DNA from: Clostridia bacterium
GTDB taxonomy: Bacteria > Bacillota > Clostridia > Peptostreptococcales > Anaerovoracaceae
Assembly: GCA_024403005.1 (NCBI GenBank)
Contig: JAKSSQ010000104.1
Coordinates: 1-6,248, forward strand
Length of the DNA stretch: 6,248 nucleotides
Direction of reading: 5' to 3'
Part shown: positions 1-5,339 of the stretch, piece after piece
Position numbering within the stretch: the first letter of the stretch is position 1
Layout of the letters: each line of letters begins with the position of its first letter
Made by a program: the position numbers and the translations under genes
The notes under the pieces: model-generated
Seen by the model: the letters and a program-made list of their open reading frames with translations, nothing else
Told to the model about the DNA's origin: nothing
Databases searched by the model: none

Positions 1-1216
1 TGCCCTTGGCGCGGAGAACGATACCGAAGGAGCTTGCATTGAGGTCTTCCAGAATATCGTTAATCTGTTCTTCTGTGTAGCGGTTAGCTGTTTCGATGCC
101 CCAGCTCGTGAATACTTCGTCTGCATCGTGGTGGTGACCGCATCCGCAGCTGCATTCTTCACCGTCTTCGTGGTGATGATGGTGGTGTTCATGCTCGTGG
201 TCATGATCGTGATCGTGATGATGGTGATGATGTTCGTGCTCGTGTTCTTCGTGTTCCTTGAGCAGTTCTTCCATCTGAGCTGTGAGAGCATCTCTGCCGT
301 CGATTGTTTCCAGCATTACCTTGCCGTCCAGTTCGTCCCAGTCTGCAGTGATAATCTTTGCTTCTGCGTTCTTTTCCTTAATGAGGCCAACTGCTTCCTG
401 AACCTTTTCTGCGGAAAGCTTGCCTGTTCTGCTTAAAATTACGCAGTGAGCTGTGCCAACCTGGTCTACGAAGAATTCGCCGAAGTTCTTCATGTACATC
501 TTGCACTTGGAAGCGTCTACAACTGTTGTAAGACCGCCGAGTACGAAGCGTTCGTCGCCTGTAGCCATTACAGCTGCAGCAACTTCGGAAAGCTTGCCTA
601 CGCCGGAAGGTTCGATAATAACTCTGTCCGGTTCATACTGTTCGAGAACCATCTTAAGAGCTTCCTTGAAGTCGCCTGTAAGGCTGCAGCAGATGCATCC
701 GGAGTTCATTTCGCGAACTTCTACGCCTGCGTCCTGCAGGAATCCGCCGTCGATACCGATTTCACCGAATTCGTTTTCGATGATGACGATCTTCATGCCT
801 GCGTAAGCTTCCTTAACGAGTTTTTTAATGAGCGTGGTCTTTCCTGCTCCGAGGAAACCGGAGTAAATATCAATTTTTGTCATAGGTTTCACCTCTTTAT
901 CTATATCAGTTTCACTCTTTTTGTTCGATTTTTTCTTCCACCATCCGTAGAGCCTGCTTCCTCTTCGGCTCCAGCCGTAGGCTTTTCTGAGCCTGTTGGC
1001 CGCGTGAACCAATGGTATGGATAGCAGCCTTCTAACCGCCGCGAAAAGCGGCGTGGACAGAACGGCGGATATTATGGGCGTCGCAGCGAATCTGGCTAAT
1101 ATAGCCATTACCGGCGCCAGGAGTACGTTTGCAAGGGCAGCTATAAGGCCGATGATTTCCATCACCGCGGATACGGCTGCGCTTACAATAACTCCGATAA
1201 AGGGCAGCAGCGGCAT
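1..1216 (-). CDS. COG0523/CobW-P47K family GTPase with N-terminal hydrophobic extension (C-terminus cut by window edge)
   Basis: The frame is open from ATG 1216 to the left edge (405 codons visible). The GTPase proper begins at Met 883; residues here are numbered from it. Seen: P-loop GFLGAGKTT (9-17), the family's GCICC zinc/metal motif (Cys63, 65, 66), IIEPSG in the Walker B region, a linker with 22 histidines plus a CxCxC motif (about bases 128-253), then the start of the CobW C-terminal domain (SWGIE to VLRAKG), where the window ends. Family knowledge: COG0523 proteins are cytosolic G3E GTPases that insert or deliver metals (Zn, Co, Ni). The usual NKxD guanine motif reads SRTG (151-154). 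ATG 1216 has GGAGG seven bases upstream and lies two bases after the permease stop, so the two genes are probably co-translated. Met 883 has its own ribosome site and is where I expect homologues to start. The metal and partner are unknown; placement beside selenium genes may be incidental. Confidence 0.85.
   Translation of the reverse strand, partial: MPLLPFIGVIVSAAVSAVMEIIGLIAALANVLLAPVMAILARFAATPIISAVLSTPLFAAVRRLLSIPLVHAANRLRKAYGWSRRGSRLYGWWKKKSNKKSETDIDKEVKPMTKIDIYSGFLGAGKTTLIKKLVKEAYAGMKIVIIENEFGEIGIDGGFLQDAGVEVREMNSGCICCSLTGDFKEALKMVLEQYEPDRVIIEPSGVGKLSEVAAAVMATGDERFVLGGLTTVVDASKCKMYMKNFGEFFVDQVGTAHCVILSRTGKLSAEKVQEAVGLIKEKNAEAKIITADWDELDGKVMLETIDGRDALTAQMEELLKEHEEHEHEHHHHHHDHDHDHEHEHHHHHHEDGEECSCGCGHHHDADEVFTSWGIETANRYTEEQINDILEDLNASSFGIVLRAKG
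884..895 (-). promoter_or_regulatory. Internal ribosome binding site for the GTPase domain
   Basis: Read on the minus strand, GAGGTG lies six bases before ATG 883 (GAGGTGAAACCTATG). It supports an independent start giving a GTPase without the hydrophobic segment, which matches where I expect COG0523 relatives to begin. It is inside the open frame that starts at 1216, so two products are possible. Confidence 0.7.
884..1216 (-). other. Hydrophobic, then basic, 111-residue N-terminal segment in frame with the GTPase
   Basis: These 111 codons precede the GTPase start without a stop. The first 65 or so residues are hydrophobic and rich in Ala, Val, Ile and Leu (starts MPLLPFIGVIVSAAV), with perhaps two membrane-associated helices. 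A basic, tryptophan-containing stretch follows (AYGWSRRGSRLYGWWKKK) and then a polar tail. I recognise no family. It could be a membrane anchor for the GTPase, or a separate small membrane protein whose stop has been lost or masked. Both other frames close within a few codons after an A6 run (929-934) and an A5 run (918-922). One extra A in either run would end this segment at TGA 914-912. The strong ribosome site at ATG 1216 argues that it is translated. Confidence 0.6.
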
Positions 1217-1218
1217 AG

Positions 1219-2085
1219 CTAATCCTCCGACTGCTGTCTGATTCTTTCAACAGCAGATTTAATTTTAGAAGCCGTTGCGGTCGGGTTGTTCTTAAGGATA
1301 CGCTTCATGGCCTTATATGGCCTGGGGCGCTTTGCATTTATGGCTGCAAGGCGCTCTCTTATAGAAGCTTCCAGCTCTTCCAGTTCGTCGGGAATTCCGT
1401 TCTGGTTAAGATCGTGGAAGGCAATGTGCGCATCTATGGAAGTGCGCACGGCTTCCCTTCTTTCTTCCATGCGTTCTCTGGCATCATCTGCCAGGCTTCT
1501 GAGCATTTCTGCACGTTCAGCTGCACGCTGCAGCACCAAGCTGTCCTCTTCCAGATCCCGCAGCATAGCCTTTACGTCGAATGCTTCTCTTACGGACAGA
1601 GCCGTATCGGCAGCGAAGATTATGGCCATTATGTGGGTCACCAGGTTGGGCGCAAGGCCCGGCACGAGGCCGATGAGGCCGTCGAACCAGGGGTGAACAA
1701 ACCGGATCAGAAGCACCGATCCGACGCCCCAGGCGAAGGACGCTCTCGGGCAGATGTAGCCGTTTACGTTGCCTTTATCGCCGGAATAATCCCAATAGCG
1801 AACGCCGAAAATCCTTTCCATGGCAGCTCCCGTGGCATATTCCAGAGCCGTCGCAGACACCATACCGCAGATGAACACCAGCGGCATGCTCTTTGCAACA
1901 GGAATAGTCGCGTGGAGTATAACTATGGCTCCGAACCCGTAAATCGGAAGAATCGGGCCGAAAAGGAACCCTCTGTTAACTATTTTGTGCTGACAAGCGG
2001 ATACGTAGAGCACTTCCCATACGTAGCCTGCGAAGGCGTATGCGAAGAACAGCAGTATCCACTGGTCCGGGGAATAAATATACAT
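1219..2085 (-). CDS. Putative ABC transporter permease-like membrane protein (CmpB/PF06541 family) with coiled-coil tail
   Basis: This 288-residue protein has about five hydrophobic spans in its N-terminal half (roughly 8-30, 41-60, 66-86, 111-131, 137-160). The signatures VWEVLYVS, NRGFLFGPILPIYG, and WDYSG...NVNGYICP followed by FAWG (98-120) fit the family named 'putative ABC transporter permease', whose transport role is a name rather than a proven function. Residues 165-288 are a charged, helical, probably coiled-coil cytosolic tail, longer than the membrane core needs. At 225-236 the tail contains DLNQNGIPDELE, which resembles a thrombospondin type-3 or EF-hand-like calcium loop. The start is fixed: an in-frame TAA sits seven bases upstream (2092-2094) and the next Met is deep in the membrane region. 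There is no Shine-Dalgarno site. The following frame starts two bases after its stop, so the membrane protein and GTPase probably form one operon. Confidence 0.85.
   Translation of the reverse strand: MYIYSPDQWILLFFAYAFAGYVWEVLYVSACQHKIVNRGFLFGPILPIYGFGAIVILHATIPVAKSMPLVFICGMVSATALEYATGAAMERIFGVRYWDYSGDKGNVNGYICPRASFAWGVGSVLLIRFVHPWFDGLIGLVPGLAPNLVTHIMAIIFAADTALSVREAFDVKAMLRDLEEDSLVLQRAAERAEMLRSLADDARERMEERREAVRTSIDAHIAFHDLNQNGIPDELEELEASIRERLAAINAKRPRPYKAMKRILKNNPTATASKIKSAVERIRQQSED
1224..1228 (-). promoter_or_regulatory. Shine-Dalgarno site for the frame starting at 1216
   Basis: GGAGG on the minus strand, inside the last codons of the permease gene and seven bases before ATG 1216. With the TAG stop at 1221-1219 it gives a stop-then-start arrangement two bases apart, typical of translational coupling. 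It decides 1216 as a real start. Confidence 0.75.
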
Positions 2086-2093
2086 AACAAATT

Positions 2094-2123
2094 ATTATAG
2101 CATAAGATTGAATGTACCTTCAA
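2094..2123 (-). promoter_or_regulatory. Sigma70-type promoter with extended -10 for the permease gene
   Basis: On the minus strand: TTGAAG (2118-2123), an 18-base spacer, then TATAAT (2094-2099) directly preceded by TGC, which is the extended -10 form. It overlaps the last codons and stop of the DUF3343 gene. The end of the -10 box is eight bases from the permease ATG (2085), so the transcript would start at or within a few bases of the start codon. No Shine-Dalgarno exists there, consistent with a leaderless mRNA. Confidence 0.6.
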
Positions 2124-2331
2124 TCCTTACACGGCCGAGCAACTTTGCATGTTCGATGTCTCCGGCCGTTTCCACGGGCCCGCACCAGGCCAGCCCGCAG
2201 CTTGCGGAAATATCCCTGGGAACCGGGATAATCCGGCCCGGGATTCCTTTTTCCATGAAGTAGTCTTCTGCAGTGACGGCATCCGTCGTCGAGCGGAAAG
2301 TGAGTACGATTTTAGGTTCTTTAGGCCTCAC
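2095..2331 (-). CDS. DUF3343 protein, putative selenium/sulfur carrier
   Basis: A 78-residue protein matching the small DUF3343 family (PF11823). Seen: an N-terminal strand (IVLTFRSTTDAVTAE), then GIPGRIIPVPRDISASCGLAW, whose cysteine (Cys45) is the hallmark; Cys50 follows. Family knowledge: DUF3343 genes recur beside yedF, selD and EF2568-type aminotransferases, and the protein is described as a putative Se/S carrier; no enzyme activity is established. The start codon is GTG, overlapping the yedF stop by four bases (GTGA, 2328-2331), with AAGGTGG upstream inside yedF, so translation is very likely coupled. I infer that Cys45 holds a persulfide or perselenide in relay with YedF. A normal-length member; nothing is truncated. 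Confidence 0.88.
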   Translation of the reverse strand: MRPKEPKIVLTFRSTTDAVTAEDYFMEKGIPGRIIPVPRDISASCGLAWCGPVETAGDIEHAKLLGRVRIEGTFNLML

Positions 2332-2948
2332 GGCTTAACCACCTTCCCGGCAGACATGACTCTGTCTGCGATATCGTACATGTTTGTGACCCCGCCGACG
2401 GCCAGTTTTTCCTTAAGGCCGTAGAAGTCCAGGCAGGTGCCGCAGGTAAGGATTGTAGTACCCTGAGATTCCATGTATTTAAGGTCTTCCAGAGAGGGTG
2501 AACCCTCGCATGTGTAATTAGCTCCTCCATTGTAGAAGAGGATGGTATCGGGCAGAGTTTCTCTCTGGGAAATTGCGTAGATGAAGCCCTTCATGAGGAT
2601 AGCGCCCAGCTCTTCGCTTCCGCCGCCCATGGACTTATCGGAAACAACAACGACTGTAGGGCCTGCAGCAGGTCCGCAGAATACTGCAGCTTCTGCGTCC
2701 GGATCTGCTTCGGGAGTCTCGCTTGCGTCTGCTTCGATCTTTACTGCGAACTGGTTTTCTGCCAGAGTTTCGGTTGTAAATGCAAAGCCGCGGCTCTTGG
2801 CCAGCTTGCTCAGGTTGCTTACAGCTGTATCGTTGTCTACGATTACGGTGATGAGTGTTTTTTCTGTGAGGGCGTTTAAAGCTTTAATTGTCTTTACTAC
2901 AGGGATGGGGCACTTTTCGCCCATGCAATTGATGGACATTTCTCTCAT
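2328..2948 (-). CDS. yedF: Selenium metabolism protein YedF (TusA-like plus DsrE-like domains)
   Basis: 206 residues in two domains. Residues 3-72 are a TusA/SirA-like fold with the active motif KCPIP (Cys13), the cysteine that in TusA carries persulfide sulfur. After an acidic linker (about 73-88), residues 98-206 are a DsrE-like domain with SDKSMGGGSEELG, LFYNGGANYTCEGS (Cys147) and TCGTCLDFYGL (Cys169, Cys172). This two-domain form is the 'selenium metabolism protein YedF' family (TIGR03527), which co-occurs with selD. Likely role: cytosolic carrier of S or Se between the upstream cysteine desulfurase-like enzyme and SelD. The start at 2948 has only a weak purine-rich site (GAAGAA, about ten bases upstream); Met4 is an alternative that would leave the domain intact. 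It lies 43 bases after the aminotransferase gene and overlaps DUF3343 by four bases. The exact direction of Se flow is inference. Confidence 0.92.
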   Translation of the reverse strand: MREMSINCMGEKCPIPVVKTIKALNALTEKTLITVIVDNDTAVSNLSKLAKSRGFAFTTETLAENQFAVKIEADASETPEADPDAEAAVFCGPAAGPTVVVVSDKSMGGGSEELGAILMKGFIYAISQRETLPDTILFYNGGANYTCEGSPSLEDLKYMESQGTTILTCGTCLDFYGLKEKLAVGGVTNMYDIADRVMSAGKVVKP

Positions 2949-2991
2949 TTGGGGTTCTTCTTTCTGTTTTGTTTCTATACAACTTTTGCGG

Positions 2992-4116
2992 CTAACCGCA
3001 GATTTCCTTTACTGCGCTTACAGCAGCATCCACGTCTTCCTGCGTATTAAAGTACGACAGAGAGAAGCGGACTGTTCCTCTCGGGAAAGTGTTAAGGATT
3101 TTATGGGCGGACGGAGCGCAGTGGAGTCCGCAGCGGGTTAAGATTCCGTAATCCTGTTCTAAAGCGGCTGAAACCGATGCATTATCCTGTCCCTCAAAGT
3201 CCAGGGAAATTACACCGCATCCGAAGTTTTCGCCTACGGCGGTTACTCCGGAAATTCCTGCAATTCCTGCTCTGAAGCGTTCTTCCAGCTCAATAATATG
3301 GGCATGGATAGCCTTAATGCCCTTTTCTTCTATGAATCTGAGGGATGCTTCCAGACCGAAAACTCCGGGAACGTTAAGGGTTCCGGCTTCGAATTTATCC
3401 GGCATAAAAGCAGGCATTTCTTCCAGGTCGGAAGCACTGCCTGTTCCTCCGCAGATTAAAGGGTCCAGTTGCTCGGCAAGCTTTGGGTCTACCAGCAGAA
3501 GGCCTATGCCCTGCGGGCCCATGAGGCCTTTGTGGCCGGGCATTGCAAGAGCGCTCATATTGCAGGCCTTAAAGTCTATCGGGTAGTGGCCTGCGGTCTG
3601 GGCTGCATCCACGAGGAAGAAAATATTCTTCTCTTTGCAGATTTTTCCGATCGCTTCGATGTCTTCCAGGCTTCCGGATACGTTGGAACCGTGGCAGGCA
3701 ACCACAAGCTTGGTCTCTTTCTTAATGAGCCCATGCAGTGCAGAGCTGTCGTTAAAGGGCAGCAGATCTACTGCTACGCCCTGCTTTTCCAGCTGCCTTA
3801 TGGGCCTCATGACCGAATTGTGCTGCATTGGGGTCACGATAACGTGGTCGCCTGGCTTAAGAAGCCCTTTTATAACCATATTGAGCCCTGCCGTAGCACC
3901 GGGTGTTATTACCACGTGGTCCGGTCTGTCGAAATTGAACAGTCTGCATGCAGCCATGCGCAGCTTTAAAGCCGTGCGGCCTGCTTCGAGGCTGGCGCCG
4001 TAAGCACCGCGTCCCGGGTTAGCGCCTATATTTCTTATGTAATTTTCCACTGCTGCTGCAACGCTTTCCGGCTTTGGGAAGGTCGTAGCACTGTTGTCTA
4101 AATATATTGTCTTCAT
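2992..4116 (-). CDS. Class V aminotransferase, cysteine desulfurase/selenocysteine lyase type (EF2568 family)
   Basis: A 374-residue, full-length PLP enzyme of the NifS/SufS fold. Seen: N-terminal YLDNSATTFPKP; His99 (MQHNS), expected to stack on PLP; VDAAQ with Asp170 and Gln173; the PLP lysine Lys196 in MPGHKGLMGPQG; GGTGS and EAGTLNVPG; and TRCGLHCAP with Cys333 as the probable persulfide cysteine. The family (TIGR01977, 'cysteine desulfurase family protein', named for Enterococcus EF2568) is found beside selD and molybdenum hydroxylase genes. Expected reaction: removal of S or Se from cysteine or selenocysteine, leaving alanine, with transfer to a carrier. Here yedF and DUF3343 follow on the same strand, giving the obvious acceptors. 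The start is the canonical MKTIYLDNSATT; its ribosome site is poor. It diverges from selD. Substrate preference cannot be read from sequence. A csd or sufS symbol would overstate it. Confidence 0.92.
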   Translation of the reverse strand: MKTIYLDNSATTFPKPESVAAAVENYIRNIGANPGRGAYGASLEAGRTALKLRMAACRLFNFDRPDHVVITPGATAGLNMVIKGLLKPGDHVIVTPMQHNSVMRPIRQLEKQGVAVDLLPFNDSSALHGLIKKETKLVVACHGSNVSGSLEDIEAIGKICKEKNIFFLVDAAQTAGHYPIDFKACNMSALAMPGHKGLMGPQGIGLLLVDPKLAEQLDPLICGGTGSASDLEEMPAFMPDKFEAGTLNVPGVFGLEASLRFIEEKGIKAIHAHIIELEERFRAGIAGISGVTAVGENFGCGVISLDFEGQDNASVSAALEQDYGILTRCGLHCAPSAHKILNTFPRGTVRFSLSYFNTQEDVDAAVSAVKEICG

Positions 4117-4133
4117 AATAATTTCGGGACAGT

Positions 4134-4152
4134 AATTCCGCTATGCGAAATT
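4134..4152. repeat. Inverted repeat / probable hairpin in the aminotransferase leader
   Basis: Arms AATTCCGC (4134-4141) and GCGAAATT (4145-4152) flank a 3-base loop. Read as minus-strand RNA the one imperfect pair becomes U-G, giving an unbroken 8-pair hairpin about 18 bases before the aminotransferase start; read as plus-strand RNA it is a C/A mismatch. This suggests an RNA element of that leader, though an operator is also possible. Confidence 0.4.
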
Positions 4153-4173
4153 TTTCCCTCCCGCCTCAAAAAA

Positions 4174-4202
4174 TTGCTTTATTTCTAAAAATAGTTTATC
4201 AT
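4174..4202 (+). promoter_or_regulatory. selD promoter candidate
   Basis: TTGCTT (4174-4179), a 17-base spacer, TATCAT (4197-4202; five of six to consensus). The transcript would start near 4209, leaving a leader of about 33 bases before ATG 4242. Its -10 box overlaps the -10 of the opposite-strand candidate. Confidence 0.55.
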
Positions 4203-4220
4203 TTTTACGGAAAAGTTCAA
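4193..4220 (-). promoter_or_regulatory. Aminotransferase operon promoter candidate
   Basis: On the minus strand: TTGAAC (4215-4220), a 16-base spacer, TAAACT (4193-4198) preceded by TGA, an extended -10 arrangement. The transcript would begin near 4186, giving a leader of about 70 bases that includes the 4134-4152 hairpin. The -10 match is modest (four of six). Confidence 0.4.
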
Positions 4221-4226
4221 ACACTC

Positions 4227-4232
4227 AGAGGA
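4227..4232 (+). promoter_or_regulatory. selD ribosome binding site
   Basis: AGAGGA nine bases before ATG 4242. The longer in-frame start at 4143 has no comparable site, so this supports the shorter SelD. Confidence 0.7.
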
Positions 4233-4241
4233 AAAATTCAC

Positions 4242-5282
4242 ATGAACGGACAAGATTTCACAAAACTTACAGGCCTCACAGGCTGCGCCGGCTGCGGTGC
4301 AAAACTGGGCGCCGGAGTGCTGGCAGAAGTCCTGGCAGGCATAACCCAGAATTCAGACCCAAACCTGCTCGTCGGATTCGAAAAGAGCGACGATGCGGCT
4401 GTATATAAAATAAGCGAAGAGCTGGCGCTGGTGCAGACGCTGGACTTCTTCCCGGCTATCGTGGACGATGCCTACACTTTCGGCAAAATCGCTGCGGCAA
4501 ATGCCCTTTCCGACGTTTACGCCATGGGCGGTGAACCGAAGATCTGCCTCAACATTATGGAAGTTCCGGAAAAGATGCCAAGAGATGTTATCGGAGAAAT
4601 ACTCCGCGGCGGCAGCGAAAAGGTTAAGGAAGCCGGCGCCGTTATAGCCGGCGGCCACACCATATTCGACGAAGTTCCTAAATATGGTCTTTCCGTAACA
4701 GGCTTCGTGAACCCATCAAAGATTTATAAAAACCAGGGAGCAAAGCCCGGAGACGTGCTCATTCTTACAAAGCCGCTGGGCATAGGCGTAGTAACGACTG
4801 CAGGCAAGGCCGGTCTTGCAGGTAAAGAAGCTGCAGAAACGGCGCTCGAAAGCATGCAGACATTGAACAAATACGCAAGAGACGTATTTGTAAACTGCGA
4901 AGTCCACGCTTGCACGGACGTTACAGGTTTCAGCCTTATGGGCCACCTGAGCGAAATGCTCGCAGAAGGAATCGGGGCTGATGTGTTCACACAGAACATT
5001 AAACTGGTGCCCCAGGCCCTGGAATTCGCAGAAATGGGGCTGCTTCCCGAAGGAATGTACAGAAACAGAAAAGCTTACGGCAAAAATGTGGACGAATCCG
5101 CTGCTTCCGAAGCTATGGCAGATCTTATGTTCGACCCGCAGACCTCCGGCGGCCTTCTCGCTGCAGTTGCTCCGGAAGACGCAGATGAATGCCTTGCAGC
5201 TCTGGAAAAGTGCTGCATTGCACCGAGAAAAATCGGTACTATCTGCGAAAGAAAAGACGAAAAGCCCATTAAGCTGCTTTAA
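4242..5282 (+). CDS. selD: Selenide, water dikinase (selenophosphate synthetase), cysteine form
   Basis: 346 residues from ATG 4242, the normal length. Catalyses selenide + ATP + water to selenophosphate + AMP + phosphate in the cytosol. Seen: AGCGAKL near the N-terminus with Cys18 and Lys21, matching E. coli Cys17/Lys20 (the second E. coli cysteine is Ala here); the metal/ATP residues Asp50-Asp51 (SDDAAVYK) and Asp68 (QTLDFF); NALSDVYAMGG; GGHT (137-140); TDVTGFSLMGHL; and DPQTSGGLL (299-306). The catalytic residue is coded by TGC, so this is not the selenocysteine form. An upstream ATG at 4143 is in frame but would add 33 residues across the promoter region; AGAGGA nine bases before 4242 and homology to the SelD N-terminus decide for 4242. 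It is transcribed away from the aminotransferase-yedF-DUF3343 genes, which probably supply its selenium, and is closed by a hairpin terminator. Confidence 0.97.
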   Translation: MNGQDFTKLTGLTGCAGCGAKLGAGVLAEVLAGITQNSDPNLLVGFEKSDDAAVYKISEELALVQTLDFFPAIVDDAYTFGKIAAANALSDVYAMGGEPKICLNIMEVPEKMPRDVIGEILRGGSEKVKEAGAVIAGGHTIFDEVPKYGLSVTGFVNPSKIYKNQGAKPGDVLILTKPLGIGVVTTAGKAGLAGKEAAETALESMQTLNKYARDVFVNCEVHACTDVTGFSLMGHLSEMLAEGIGADVFTQNIKLVPQALEFAEMGLLPEGMYRNRKAYGKNVDESAASEAMADLMFDPQTSGGLLAAVAPEDADECLAALEKCCIAPRKIGTICERKDEKPIKLL

Positions 5283-5293
5283 AAATGCAATAA

Positions 5294-5327
5294 AAAACCC
5301 GCACTGCCTGCAAGCGATGCGGGTTTT
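5294..5327. terminator. Bidirectional rho-independent terminator between selD and the cvpA-family gene
   Basis: Arms AAAACCCGCA (5294-5303) and TGCGGGTTTT (5318-5327) form a 10-pair stem with a 14-base loop. It lies 11 bases after the selD stop and 12 before the end of the converging gene. On the minus strand the stem is followed by six Ts and then more T-rich sequence; on the plus strand by four Ts. It should work for both genes, better for the minus-strand one. Confidence 0.9.
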
Positions 5328-5339
5328 AGTTTGCCTGTT

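Noticed and set aside
167..253. GTG/ATG/GTC-rich tract looking like a microsatellite
   Set aside because: It follows the codon phase of a His-Asp/Glu linker with mixed CAC and CAT codons, not a fixed repeat unit.
128..436. Plus-strand open frame of 102 codons rich in Val, Met and Phe
   Set aside because: It is the opposite-strand reading of the His/Asp/Glu codons of the GTPase linker; no ribosome site and low-complexity composition.
446..1024. Plus-strand open frame of 192 codons
   Set aside because: It lies antisense to the GTPase, whose P-loop, CxCC and EPSG motifs are unmistakable; no domain or ribosome site.
1032..1250. Minus-strand 72-codon frame overlapping the permease end
   Set aside because: Out of frame with the GGAGG-supported start at 1216 and with odd composition; the 1216 frame explains the region better.
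1414..2100. Plus-strand open frame of 228 codons
   Set aside because: Antisense to the permease-like gene, which has clear family motifs and membrane spans.
4143..4241. Longer SelD start at ATG 4143
   Set aside because: It would add 33 residues with no SelD homology across the promoter region and has no ribosome site; ATG 4242 has AGAGGA and the expected N-terminus.
4242..4310. Selenocysteine codon or SECIS element in selD
   Set aside because: The catalytic position is TGC (Cys18), and no in-frame TGA with a following stem-loop was found in any gene of the window.
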